This document shows positions 19,834 through 29,271 of a DNA stretch of 64,000 nucleotides, one piece after another. The position numbers were made by a program, and so were the translations under genes. The notes beneath the pieces were generated by a model. The model worked only from the letters and a program-made list of their open reading frames with translations. It made no database searches and was not told where the DNA came from. The stretch is from Curtobacterium flaccumfaciens. GTDB lineage: Bacteria > Actinomycetota > Actinomycetes > Actinomycetales > Microbacteriaceae. The stretch spans positions 3,596,001 through 3,660,000 of the forward strand of contig CP121450.1 of assembly GCA_029689965.1 (NCBI GenBank). The letters are read 5' to 3'. Each line of letters begins with the position of its first letter. Position 1 is the first letter of the stretch.

Positions 19834-20592
19834 TCAGAAGAGGGGCCACGGCACCGCGGGGCCGTGTCCCGGTGGCGGCGGGAACACGCCGACGGCGCGG
19901 AGCGCCGCGACCCGCGCCCGCAGGGTGTCGATCTCCGCGACGGTGAGGTGCTTGTCCAACGCGTCACCGAGGTCACCGTCGAGCGCTTCCGCCACCCGGT
20001 CCAGGCCCTCGAGCTCGTCCGGGTCGAGCGGCTCCCCGATCCAGCCCCACAGCACGGTACGGAGCTTGTGCTCGACGTGGAACGTCAACCCGTGGTCGAC
20101 ACCGAACCGGTGGCCGTCCGGCATCGCGAGCACGTGCCCGCCCTTGCGGTCGGCGTTGTTCACCACGACATCGAACACCGCCATTCGACGAAGCGCCGCC
20201 GTGTCCTCGTGCACGAGCGTCACCGCACGGTCCTGCTCGTCGATCGCTTCGAGCACCGGGAGCCACGGCACCCCCTCGGCGTCGGCGTCCTCGGCCGGCA
20301 CGAGGTCCACGGCGTCCCGCTCCGGATCGATCTCCTGCCAGCGCTGGACCATCCCGCGGCCGAACGGCCCGTCGCCCATCCACGTCGGCGGCACGACGTC
20401 CCAGCCGAAGGCTTCCGACACCAGGTGGGCCGCGATCTCACGGTCGGCGAGCGTCCCGTCCGGGAAGTCCCACAGTGGGCGCTCGCCCTCGATCGGCTTG
20501 TAAACGACGGGCTCGCCGTCGAGGTCGGCCAGGAACGTGGCGTTCGATGCTTCCCGGATGCGCGCCCGGATGGACAGCGAACCGTCGGTCAT
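19834..20592 (-). CDS. SCO1664 family protein (PI3/4-kinase-like fold)
   Basis: Intact 252 residues. Kinase-like features are visible: EPVVYKPIEGERPLWDF (Lys as in the ATP-binding strand), GTLADREIAAHLVSEAFG, MAVFDVVVNNADRKGGHVLA (catalytic loop with Asn-Asn-Ala-Asp-Arg) and HRFGVDHGLTFHVEHKLRTV (metal-binding Asp as in DFG). This family is known only as one of three co-occurring genes of Actinobacteria and Chloroflexi; its distant similarity to phosphatidylinositol 3/4-kinases is established, but its substrate is not. ATG 20592 overlaps the DUF3090 stop (ATGA). Last gene of the three-gene operon 21870-19834. Confidence 0.88.
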   Translation of the reverse strand: MTDGSLSIRARIREASNATFLADLDGEPVVYKPIEGERPLWDFPDGTLADREIAAHLVSEAFGWDVVPPTWMGDGPFGRGMVQRWQEIDPERDAVDLVPAEDADAEGVPWLPVLEAIDEQDRAVTLVHEDTAALRRMAVFDVVVNNADRKGGHVLAMPDGHRFGVDHGLTFHVEHKLRTVLWGWIGEPLDPDELEGLDRVAEALDGDLGDALDKHLTVAEIDTLRARVAALRAVGVFPPPPGHGPAVPWPLF

Positions 20593-21117
20593 GCGGCGCC
20601 GGGCGGACGGCCCGCGGCCACGATCTCGCGCGTGCGCTCGACGAAGGCCCGAGCCGTCCCGACCGGGATCTTCACCTGGAACAGCCTCGGCCGGCTCGGG
20701 GATCTCGACGACGGCCTCGATCTCCTCGCCGTCGTCGCTCGTCTCCGCGACGATCTCGACCTCGTCGTCGATCGGGTACGCCTCGATCACGACCTGCGCG
20801 GTCGCCGGGTCGAAGCCGAGGCTCAGGGCACCGGCGCGGAACTCCGCCTCCACCGGCTGGTCGAGGGGCGCGCCGTCGCGGAGCTCGGTGGGGGCGGTGG
20901 ACGGGACGCTGAAGCGGTTGTCCTCCACCGTCGCGACCTCGTCGAGGAGCTCGTCGATCTTGTCCGCGAGGACCGCCGACTGCTCCTTCTCGAGCGCGAC
21001 GCTCGTGACGCGGCGGCCGTCCCGCGCCTGCAGGTAGAAGGACCGTTCGCCCGGACGGCCGACGGTCCCGACGACGAGACGGTCCGGCCAGTCGAAGCCG
21101 TGCACGATGGTGGGCAT
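20589..21117 (-). CDS. DUF3090 family protein
   Basis: About 176 residues, the middle member of the SCO1664/DUF3090/MSMEG_4193 trio. It has the typical opening MPTIVHGFDWPDRLVVGTVG and then RSFYLQARDGRRVTSVALEK, EQSAVLADKIDELLDEV and LGFDPATAQVVIEAYPIDDE. A frame change near 20685 restores the usual Arg/Gly-rich end VQVKIPVGTARAFVERTREI. The TGA overlaps the next start. The start is leaderless: TACAAT ends six bases before the ATG. Function unknown. Confidence 0.86.
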
Positions 21118-21123
21118 ACCCGC

Positions 21124-21129
21124 ATTGTA
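21124..21129 (-). promoter_or_regulatory. -10 element (TACAAT) for DUF3090 gene
   Basis: TACAAT on the minus strand lies six bases before ATG 21117, a near-consensus actinobacterial -10 at leaderless spacing. The downstream pair can therefore be transcribed independently of the phosphomutase gene. Confidence 0.6.
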
Positions 21130-21150
21130 GGAGCGCCGGACGACGCCCGT

Positions 21151-21870
21151 TCAGGCTCTGGCAGTACCCCGCTCGGGTCCGGCGTCGTGGCCGGGGCCGC
21201 CACCGACCGCTGCATCGCCGGACGGGGCAGCACGGGCGGCCAGCCAGAACAGGTCGCCGGACTCGGTGTTCGACGCGACGACCTCGGGACGGTGCTCACC
21301 GTAGCGCACGATGGACACCGAGGCCGGGCCCACGGCGATGCGCTGGAAGAGGTCGAGGTGCATGCCGAGGGCGTCGGCGAGCACGGACTTGATGACGTCG
21401 CCGTGGCTCACCGCGACCCACACGGCGGTCGGGCCGTGCGCCGCCTCGATCTCGGCGTCGATACGGCGCACGGCGGCGACCGCTCGGGACTGCATGCCCT
21501 GCATGGACTCGCCGCCCGGGAAGACGACGGCACTCGGGTTCGCCTGGACCGTCCGCCAGAGGGGCTCCTTGGCCAGGTCGGCGAGCGTCCGGCCCTGCCA
21601 CTCTCCGTAGTCGCACTCCGTGATCGCCCGCTCGATGCGGGTGTCCGGCGTGCCCGCCTGTCGTCCGAGCAGGGCACGAGCGGTCTGCCGGCACCGTTCG
21701 AGCGGGCTCGACACCACGGCCGCGAGGGGGACCGCGGCGATGCGCTCGGCTGTGCGGGCCGCCTGGTCGCGGCCGACTGCGTCGAGCGCGACCCCGGCCG
21801 TCCGCCCGGCGAGCAGCCCGGTCGCGTTCGCGGTGGTGCGCCCGTGCCGGACGAGGAGGACGGTCGCCAT
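21151..21870 (-). CDS. MSMEG_4193 family phosphomutase/histidine phosphatase
   Basis: Intact 239-residue histidine-phosphatase-fold protein: MATVLLVRHGRTTANATGLL (catalytic RHG), VVSSPLERCRQTARALLG (second Arg), ECDYGEWQGRTLADLAKEPL and VWVAVSHGDVIKSVLADALG (second catalytic His). The family defines the first gene of the actinobacterial trio with DUF3090 and SCO1664. The C-terminal 30 residues are a Gly/Pro/Ala tail. TAGGAT at 21883-21878, seven bases before the ATG, indicates leaderless transcription. A phosphatase next to a kinase-like protein suggests opposing phosphoryl-transfer roles, but no substrate is known. Confidence 0.88.
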   Translation of the reverse strand: MATVLLVRHGRTTANATGLLAGRTAGVALDAVGRDQAARTAERIAAVPLAAVVSSPLERCRQTARALLGRQAGTPDTRIERAITECDYGEWQGRTLADLAKEPLWRTVQANPSAVVFPGGESMQGMQSRAVAAVRRIDAEIEAAHGPTAVWVAVSHGDVIKSVLADALGMHLDLFQRIAVGPASVSIVRYGEHRPEVVASNTESGDLFWLAARAAPSGDAAVGGGPGHDAGPERGTARA

Positions 21871-21927
21871 GTGCCCGATCCTAGGCGCACCCTTGACGCG
21901 CCCGGGGTGGGACGTTCTGATGGACCC

Positions 21928-23113
21928 ATGATCGGGCGCCACCGCGCGGCACTCTTCGCCACGTCGACGATGACCGGGTTCGGGATCGCCTCGTGGATCA
22001 CCCGCACCCCTGCGGTCCGTGACGAACTCGGGGCGTCGATCGAGGCGATGGGCGTCGTCCTGCTCGGCCTGTCGATCGGTCGATGATCGGGATCCTCGGT
22101 GCCGGGTCGTCGTCCGCCGGTTCGGGACGCGGCCGCTCATCCTGCTCGGCGGGATGCTGCCCGTCGTCGGCATGCTCCTCGTCGCACTGCTCGCCCCGGC
22201 GCAGCTCGCGGGCGGAGTGTGGGCGGGGTTGTTCCTGATCGGGTTCGGGTCGGGCGTCGCCGAGATCGGCCTGAACGTCGAGGCTGCTGCTGTCGAACGA
22301 CAGCTCTCCCGCCCCGTCGTGCCGGTGCTGCACGCGTGCTTCAGCCTCGGCACGGTGATCGGGGGCGCCGCGGGCATCGCCCTGACCGCCGTGCAGACGC
22401 CCGTGCTCGCGCACCTGCTCGTCGCCGCCGTCGTGATGGCCGGTCTCGCCACGTTCGCCGCGGCGAACCTGCGGCCGGTCCCCCGCACCGTGCCGGACCC
22501 GTCCGCCGCAGCCGTCGCGACGCCGCGTCTCCGGTCGGTCATCACCTGGCCGGTGCTGCTCATCGCGGTGATCACCCTGGCGATGGCGTTCGCCGAGGGT
22601 GCGGCGAGCGACTGGCTCCCCCTCCTCATGACCACCGATCACGGCGCTCCCGAGGCGGTCGGCTCGCTCGTGTTCACCGGGTTCGCCCTCGCCATGTTCG
22701 TCGGACGGTCCGCCGGCACGCCGCTCGTGGCCCGGTTCGGCCGCGCACCGGTGATCCGCGTGTGCGCCGCGGTCGGGGCCGTCGGCGTCCTGCTCGTCGT
22801 CGTCTCACCCAACCCCGTGCTGACCGCCGTGGCCGCCGGCGTCTGGGGCCTCGGGATCGCGCTCGGGTTCCCGCTCGCGATCTCCGCTGCCGGCGACCAC
22901 CCCACCGACGGCGACCGTCGTGTGTCCGTCGTCGCGACCGCGGGCTACATCGCGTTCCTGGCCGGGCCGCCCGCGCTCGGGTTCCTCGGGGAGCACCTCG
23001 GGCTGCAGACCGCGATGCTCGTGCCGGCGGCGCTGCTCGTCGTCGCGTTGCTCGCGGCACCGGCCACCACCCGGGCTCTCCGGCCACGGGTGGACGACTG
23101 GAGTCGTCCGTGA
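21928..23113 (+). CDS. MFS transporter (YbjJ-like)
   Basis: About 396 residues, 12 helices. The N-terminus MIGRHRAALFATSTMTGFGI and ASWITRTPAVRDELG is typical of YbjJ-like carriers. Then come GVAEIGLNVEAAAVERQLSR, PVLHACFSLGTVIGGAAGIA, AFAEGAASDWLPLLMT (the GAxxDW motif of this group), LVARFGRAPVIRV and GIALGFPLAISAAGDHP. Two frame changes near 22080 and 22110 are repaired by adding one T and one G. ATG 21928 lies 57 bases from the divergent phosphomutase start. Substrate unknown. Confidence 0.85.
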
Positions 23114-23215
23114 AGATCGGCGGGTGAAGCTCTCGACAAGGCCCTCGCGGCACACGGCAGCGGCGAGTCTCGGCAGCCGGGTCGCGCCGGATCCGGGCGA
23201 CGGCCGCGAGCGGCG

Positions 23216-23828
23216 TCAGCCCGCCGGGGTGAACGCCTCCGCCACGACTCCCAGCAGACGCTCCCGGTGCCGCGGGTCGACGATCGCCGCGAGCAGCAGC
23301 CGCCACATCGTCGCGAGCGCCGAGTACAGATCGGCGCGCCCGGTCCGGACCGCGGAGACGAGCTGCACGCCGGTGAACAGCGGGACCGTGGTGGCACCGA
23401 GCTGCTCGGCGGTGAGGTCGGTCCGCAGCTCCCCGCTGGCGATGGCGAGCCAGAAGACGTCGGTGATGCCGCCGATCCACCGGTCGTAGAAGGCAGCGGT
23501 GGTCGCGCCGAACTCGGCGCGCTCGAGCGACAGGCGGATGCCCGCGCTGACGACCGGGTCGGTCAGCAGCAGGTCGGCGATGCCCCGGGACGCTGTGATG
23601 AGCGCCCCCGTGGGAGAAGCTGTCGACGTGGCTGACGACGTCGAATGTTCGCACGTTCTGCTCGTCGATGACACCGAGGGCGAGTGCGAGCTTCGTCGGG
23701 AAGTGGAAGTGGAGCGTGCCTTGCGACACACCCGCTCCGCGGGCGACGGCAGTGATCGTGGTGGCGGCGTAGCCGACCCGCTCGAACTCGCGGGCGGCGA
23801 CTTCCAGGATCAGCGTGCGTCGTTCCAC
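23216..23828 (-). CDS. TetR family regulator, similar to gamma-butyrolactone receptors
   Basis: About 204 residues. HTH: LILEVAAREFERVGYAATTI and TAVARGAGVSQGTLHFHFPT with KLALALGVIDEQNV. This layout (YAATT, GTLHFHFPTK, VIDEQ) resembles the ScbR/ArpA type of TetR proteins. The ligand domain has VVSAGIRLSLERAEFGATTA, WIGGITDVFWLAIASGELRT and VPLFTGVQLVSAVRTGRADL. A frame change near 23610 follows SFSHGG. GTG 23828 is the nearest start to the HTH; there is no strong RBS. No lactone synthase gene is nearby, so the butyrolactone link rests on HTH resemblance only. Confidence 0.82.
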
Positions 23829-23837
23829 GGCACCAGT

Positions 23838-23887
23838 CTCGGGGACGGGAGGCGCGGGGCGGCGTCGGCTCGCGCCTCCAGTCCGAG
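23838..23887. repeat. REP-A element after the BLUF gene
   Basis: Imperfect arms CTCGGGGACGGGAGGCGCG (from 23838) and CGCGCCTCCAGTCCGAG (23871-23887). It lies just beyond the BLUF gene stop (23899, minus), in terminator position, and just upstream of the tetR-type start. Confidence 0.7.
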
Positions 23888-23898
23888 GGGTGGTCGGG

Positions 23899-24369
23899 TC
23901 AGGCGGCTTCCCTGTCCAGGGTGATGTGGGCATCCTGGACGTCCTGCAGGTCGCGCCCGCGGAACCAGCGGAGCAGCCACTCGGCGGGTGATCCCACCAG
24001 TCCGTCGGGTAGCCCGCTCCGCCCGGTGAGGAACGTGCTGAACCCGGGCTCGTCGAGCACCTCGCTGTCGGACGGGTTGCCGAACGCCATCGCCCAGCCG
24101 TCGAACCGGCGGGTCTCGATCGGCTCGCGCGACAACGACTTCACGTCCCGGTGGCGCGGGTCCCGTTCGATGACGGCGAACCGGTCCTCGACGCTCCACG
24201 ACGGCCCCTCGAGCACCTGCATGAACCGTCCACCCTTCGCGAGCAGGAGTCCCGAGACGCCGAGCGCCTGGTTCCGGAGCCGCGCCTCGCGCAGCATGTC
24301 GACCAGCTGGCCGTCGGTGAGGTCGTCGACGGCGACGGACATGTACACGAGCGAAGTGAAGGAGGACAT
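23899..24369 (-). CDS. BLUF domain blue-light photoreceptor protein
   Basis: Intact 156-residue single-domain FAD photoreceptor. The flavin-contact residues known from BLUF proteins are present: Tyr9 (SLVYMSVAV), Asn33 (ARLRNQALG) and Gln51 (GRFMQVLEG), in the order and spacing of the family. EDRFAVIERDPRHRDVKSLS matches the next helix-strand unit. The 60 residues after the domain (SFSTFLTGRS-like, RWFRGRDLQDVQDAHITLD) carry no effector domain, so it must signal by protein contact. ATG 24369 follows GAAGGAGG. Neighbours are a TetR gene downstream and the sugar importer upstream on the same strand; no clear partner. Confidence 0.9.
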   Translation of the reverse strand: MSSFTSLVYMSVAVDDLTDGQLVDMLREARLRNQALGVSGLLLAKGGRFMQVLEGPSWSVEDRFAVIERDPRHRDVKSLSREPIETRRFDGWAMAFGNPSDSEVLDEPGFSTFLTGRSGLPDGLVGSPAEWLLRWFRGRDLQDVQDAHITLDREAA

Positions 24370-24458
24370 CCCCGTCAGTCTGGTCACGCCCGTCGACCCG
24401 GTCAACGCGGTCGTCCGCCCACCGCACTCGGTCGCCGAGGGCGGACGACGAGGCAGCG

Positions 24459-25834
24459 TCAGGTGAGCGCCAGCAGGGTGTTGACCTGTTCGTTGACGCC
24501 GGTGAGCGTCGTGATCGGCTTGCCGTTGGCGTACACGTCGTCGAACGCGGGTTGGAGCAGCGCCTGCACGTCGGCGGGGTTGCGGGTGACCGGGAAGAGG
24601 AAGGTGGTCTTCTCCTCGACCTGGCGGGTGAACGCCGAGACGTCGAGGCCGCGCTTCCGGAACGACGCGACGGCCGCCTCGGTGCCGGCCGGCCGTGCCG
24701 GGAACACGATGCCCGCCCTGCCGACGATCGACTGCGCGGCGTCGCTGCCGAGGTACGCCACCCACTTCGCGGCGGCCTCGGGGTCCTTCGCCTGCTTCGT
24801 GATCGAGTCGCCGAGCCCGTTGAACATCGAGGCGCGGTGTCCGACCGGGCCGACGGGAGTCGGGGCGACCGCGATGTCGAGGTCCTCCATGCCGAGGTAC
24901 GTGCCGATCATCCACGAGCCGTTGAACGACAGCGCGCACTTGCCCGCACCGAGCTGCACGTCGGGTCCCGTGGTGGTGGAGAACACCCCGTACTTCGCCA
25001 TGTAGCCCTTGTCCGCGAGCCGGTAGTACCAGGCGAGGGTGTCCTGCACGGCCTTCTCGTCGTAGCGGAACTTGTCGCCCCACGGGTTCTCGTTCGTGTA
25101 GAACCAGTCGATGGACCCGGTGAACGGGGACCACTGGGTCTGCCCGAAGCCGTCGCCGCCGGATCCGTTCGACGAGATCCCGTAGACCGCGACGTCGTGC
25201 TTGTCGAAGCCTCGTTCGTCGCCGCGACGGCCCTTGGAGTCGACGGTCAGGTGGGCGAGCATGCGTTCGAACGAGCCGCCGTCGTCGGGGTTCCACTCGA
25301 GGTCGGCGAGGTCCGCGTCGGACACGTCGGCCTTCGCCATCGCCTTCCGGTCGTAGAACATCGCGATGGTGTCCCAGTCCTTCGGCGACCCGTACCGGTG
25401 GCCGTCCTTGCCCTTCCAGAGCTTGGCGAGCCCGGACTGGTAGTCGGCGTCCCGGATGCCCTTCGTGGCCTCGAGCTCGTCGAGCTTGTACAGGACGTCG
25501 AGGTCGGCGTACTGCGGGAACTTCGTCAGGTGGTCGGTGAACACGTCGGCGCGGTGCCGGCGATGAACCCGGCGGTGAGCTTCGTCCAGTAGTCGTTCCA
25601 GCCGAGCTGGGTGATCTTCACCGTGATGTCGGGGTTCTCGCGGTGGAAGGCGTCGGCGACGGCCTGGTAGGCGGGCAGCTGGTTGGAGTCCCAGAGCCAG
25701 TAGCTGACCGTGCGGGCGCCGGAACGTCCGCCGGAGCTGCCACGGCTGGACGACGAGCACGCGGCGAGGGCGCCGAGGGCGAGCGCGGAGGCACCGCCGG
25801 CGAACAGGGCGCGGCGGGAGAGCGAGTTGGTCAT
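24459..25834 (-). CDS. Carbohydrate ABC transporter substrate-binding lipoprotein
   Basis: About 459 residues. The signal peptide has twin Arg (SLSRRALFAGGASALALGAL) and lipobox LAAC with Cys26, so it is exported and lipid-anchored. The binding domain follows the CUT1 pattern: VSYWLWDSNQLPAYQAVADA, ITVKITQLGWNDYWTKLTAG, GTAPTDVFTDHLTKFPQYA, RYGSPKDWDTIAMFYDRKAM and GKCALSFNGSWMIGTYLG. One frame change near 25545 falls right after AGTAP. First in function of an importer with permeases at 25842-26782 and 26798-27768. No ATPase gene is present, so a shared MsiK-like ATPase elsewhere is likely. Probable substrate: an oligosaccharide or sugar derivative. Confidence 0.9.
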
Positions 25835-25841
25835 CTGGTGC

Positions 25842-26782
25842 CTACTTGATTCCGGAGAAGCCGATGGAGTTGACGATGCGCTTGGCGAAGACGCCGAACA
25901 GCACGATCATCGGGAGCGCCGCGACCAGGGTCGCGGCCATGAGCCCGGCCCAGTCGGTGCCGGACTGCGGGGTCTGCGACTTGAAGACGCCGAGCGCGAC
26001 GGTGAGGACCCGCGAGCTGTCGGTGTACGACACCATCAGCGGCCAGAAGTAGTCGTTCCAGCTCGTGATGTACGTCAGCACGGCGAGGGTGGCGATCGGG
26101 GCCGAGGCCATCGGGATGACCAGCCGGAAGAACACCGGATCTTCCCTGCACCGTCGATCAGGGCGGCTTCCTCGACCTCCTTCGAGATGCCGAGGAAGAA
26201 CTGCCGCAGGAAGAACACCGCGAACGGGGTCATGAACATCGTCGGCAGGGCGATTCCGAGCAGGTTGTCGACGAGCCCGAGCTGTTTGATGAGCGTGAAG
26301 TTCGGCAGGAGCGTGAAGATCGCGGGGACCATCAGGCCGGCGAGGAACACCGCGAAGACCTTGTCGCGCCCGGGCCAACGCAGGCGGGCGAACGCGTAGG
26401 CCGCCGCGGCGGAGAAGAACACCTGGCCGACGGTGACGAGGGTCGAGACGATGACGGAGTTGCCGAGGTAGCGCCAGAAGTTCAGCGCGGCGCCGGAGCC
26501 GCCCTGCTCGAGGGCCTCCTTCGTGGACTGCAGGCCGAAGACCCGCTCGAACCCGCCGAGGCTGAACCCGACGGGCAGCAGCGAGGTCGGGTCGGAGTTG
26601 ATCGCACCGTTCGACGACAGCGCGGTCCGGAGGATCCAGTAGAACGGGAACAGCGTGATGACGATGACGGCGATCATCGCGATCCACGCGAGGATCCGGC
26701 CGATCGACGGGCGCCGACGGTGCGCGGCGCCCGGTCGCGGCGCTCGCTTCGTGGTGACGGAACGGGTCAGGGTCGTGGTCAT
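25842..26782 (-). CDS. Carbohydrate ABC transporter permease (MalG type)
   Basis: About 313 residues, six helices. N-terminal RILAWIAMIAVIVITLFPFY, then NSVIVSTLVTVGQVFFSAAA, AYAFARLRWPGRDKVFAVFL and the EAA loop EVEEAALIDGAGKIRVFFRL, which contacts the ATPase. It ends with LPMIVLFGVFAKRIVNSIG. One frame change near 26140 lies inside the EAA loop. Partner of the permease immediately upstream and the lipoprotein 7 bases downstream, all in one operon. Confidence 0.9.
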
Positions 26783-26797
26783 GATCGGACGCTCCGT

Positions 26798-27768
26798 TCA
26801 GTCCAGGTCCGACTCGCCCGAGCGGGTGAGGCGGTACTGGATGATCGTGATGATGCTGAGGACGATGAGGAGCGCGACCGACACGGCCGACGCGTAGCCG
26901 AACTGGAACCGGCCGAACGCCAGGTTGTAGATGTAGTTCTGCACGACGTTCGTGGCGTTCGCCGGGCCGCCCTGCGTGGTGACCGCGACGGTGTCGAACA
27001 CCTGGAACGAGCCGATGACGGTGATGATCAGCACCAGCGACAGGATCGGGCGGAGCAGCGGCACCGTGATGCGCCAGAACATCTTCCACTCGCTGGCCCC
27101 GTCGATGCGCCCGGCCTCGTAGACCGTCTCGGGCAGGGACTGCAGGCCCGCGAAGATGAGCAGGGCGGTGTAGCCGACGTGCCGCCAGACGTTGATGAGT
27201 GCGATCGAGGGGATGCCCCAGACGTCGCTCTGCAGGAAGGGGATGCGGTCGAGTCCCAGGGCGGCGAGCATCTCGTTGCCGATGCCGAGCTGCGTGTCGA
27301 GGATCCACAGCCAGACGAGTGCCGCGACCACGTTCGACACGAGGTACGGCGCGAGGACGATGCCCCGCACGAAGGTCGACTTGGTCAGGCGGTGCATCAT
27401 CACCGCGATGAAGAGCGCCACGACCGTCTGGATCACGATGTTGATGACGACGTACTCGACGGTGACGACCATCGAGTGCCAGAAGATCGAGTCCTGTGCG
27501 AGCCGCACGTAGTTCTGCAGCCCGGTAAACTCCGGCGGGGTGAGCAGGTTGTACGAGGTGAAGCTGAGGTAGATCCCCGGACGGTCGGCCACGCCAGGAA
27601 GACGGCGAACCCGACGCTGGCGGGGGCGATGAAGACCAGTGCCAGCCAGAGGTCGTTCCTGGGTCGGCGCCGCGGGGAGGTGGTGCCGGCCCGGGCGAGG
27701 TCGGCGGTCCGACTCCGTCTCGTGCTGGCTGTCGTCAGGGGTGACGACACTGGGCTCTCGGTGGCCAT
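26798..27768 (-). CDS. Carbohydrate ABC transporter permease (MalF type)
   Basis: About 324 residues. Helices LWLALVFIAPASVGFAVFLA, VTVEYVVINIVIQTVVALFI and APYLVSNVVAALVWLWILDT precede the EAA loop LPETVYEAGRIDGASEWKMF and the end VALLIVLSIITIIQYRLTR. A frame change near 27590 separates LAWPTVRG from RPGIYLSFTSYN. ATG 27768 has a strong AAGGAG upstream. It is the first gene of the importer operon; the control region 27769-27967 is shared with the divergent dehydrogenase gene. Confidence 0.9.
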
Positions 27769-27820
27769 CGCGACTCCTTCGTCTGCGGTGGACTGACGTG
27801 CAGCAGTCCGTGAGCCGGGA

Positions 27821-27836
27821 ATCTACACGTGGAGAT
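27821..27836. promoter_or_regulatory. Candidate LacI-family operator between importer and dehydrogenase
   Basis: ATCTACACGTGGAGAT is a 16-bp palindrome with one mismatched pair and a central CG. It lies between the divergent sugar importer and the Gfo/Idh gene. The LacI-type regulator at 29272-30286 is the obvious candidate to bind it. Confidence 0.5.
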
Positions 27837-27967
27837 AGGTGGGGGCAAGGGTTTAATTCCAAGCAACGAACGGGGGTTGTCACGAGTAGACGTTCGTGTC
27901 AGGATGGCCCCCGATCGCATCGGAGCGACCTGCCCGGCGACGCATCCCACACCTGGAAAGGTCACTG

Positions 27968-29201
27968 ATGATCTCAGTCGGAATGGTCGGCGCCGGCCAG
28001 TTCGCCCCCAGTTCGCCAAGCTGTTCAAGCTGCACCCGGACGTCGACCGCGTGTTCGTCACGGACCTCGTCGACGACCGCGCCTCGGAGCTCGTCGAGAC
28101 GCAGCACCTCGACGGCACGTTCCCGGACTTCGACGCCGTCCTGGCCTCGGACGTCGACGCCGTCGCGATCTTCACGCAGCGCTGGACCCACGGCCCCCTC
28201 GTCGTCAAGGCCCTGCGCGCCGGCAAGCACGTCTACTCCGCCGTCCCGATGGCGATCTCCGTCGAGGAGATCCAGGCCATCATCGAGGCCGTCCGCGAGA
28301 CCGGGCTCACCTACATGATGGGTGAGACGAGCTACTACAACCCGGCGACGGTGTTCGCCCGGTCCAAGGTGGCGGAAGGTGCCTTCGGCCGAGCGTCTAC
28401 GCCGAGGGCGACTACGTCCACGACATGGACCTGGGCTTCTACGCCGCGTACCAGTTCAGCGGCGGCGACGACTGGAAGCGCACCGCCAGCTACCCGCCCA
28501 TGCTCTACCCGACGCACTCGGTCGGCGGTGTCCTCGGCGCGATCCCCGGGCATGCCGTCAGCGTCAGCTGCATCGGCGTCAAGGACGACCGCGGCGACGG
28601 CGTCTTCGACAAGGACGTCAGCCAGTTCGACAACGACTTCTCGAACGCGACCGCGCTGTTCGAGCTCGACAACGGCGGCGTGATGCGCATCAACGAGATG
28701 CGCCGTGTCGGCTACCCGTCGCACATCCGCGAGTCCCGCTTCCGCTACTTCGGCACCGAGGCGAGCTTCGAACAGCTCGCACGGGTGAGCGTCTGGCAGG
28801 ACAAGGAGGACGTGCACGACATCAGCGACCAGATCAACACGAAGGCGACGATGGACCTCGACGACCCGCGCCTGGCCGGGGTCGACCCCTCGCTCCGCGA
28901 CGCGTTCGTCTCCGGCTACGCCGAGGTGCACGACACGGCCCGCCTGCCGGCCGAGTACGCGGGCATCCCGACCGGGCACGAGGGCAGCCACCAGTTCCTC
29001 GCCGACGACTTCGTGCGCGCCGTCGTCGACCGCACCCTGCCGCCGGTGAACGCCTGGACCGCTGCGCGCTTCACGCTGCCCGGCATCATCGCCCACCAGT
29101 CGGCACTGCAGGGTGGCGTCCGTCTCGAGGTCCCGGACTTCGGCGACGCCCCGGCTCCGGTGAACGCCGCGGCGTCCGCCGACGACGCAGCCGCCGTCTA
29201 G
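27968..29201 (+). CDS. Gfo/Idh/MocA family oxidoreductase
   Basis: About 412 residues. It starts MISVGMVGAGQFAP, then PDVDRVFVTDLVDDRASELV, DVDAVAIFTQRWTHGPLVVK, LRAGKHVYSAVPMAISVEEI (SAVP in place of the usual EKP, so the catalytic Lys position differs) and YMMGETSYYNPATVFARSKV. The substrate domain has VYAEGDYVHDMDLGFYAAYQ, YPTHSVGGVLGAI (His-containing helix) and GVMRINEMRRVGYPSHIRE. Frame changes lie near 28010 and 28395. Divergent from the sugar importer and followed by a LacI gene after a strong terminator. It probably processes the imported compound. The missing EKP suggests a non-classical member. Confidence 0.87.
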
Positions 29202-29218
29202 GATCGCACCAACCGTCG

Positions 29219-29252
29219 TTCGGGTGCCGGTCCACACGGACCGGCACCCGAA
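29219..29252 (+). terminator. Strong hairpin terminator between dehydrogenase and LacI gene
   Basis: TTCGGGTGCCGGTCC (29219-29233) pairs perfectly with GGACCGGCACCCGAA (29238-29252) around a four-base ACAC loop. It starts 17 bases after the dehydrogenase stop and ends 9 bases before the RBS of the next gene, so it could also act as an attenuator for that gene. Confidence 0.85.
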
Positions 29253-29271
29253 CTCGATCCAGGAGGCGTCC

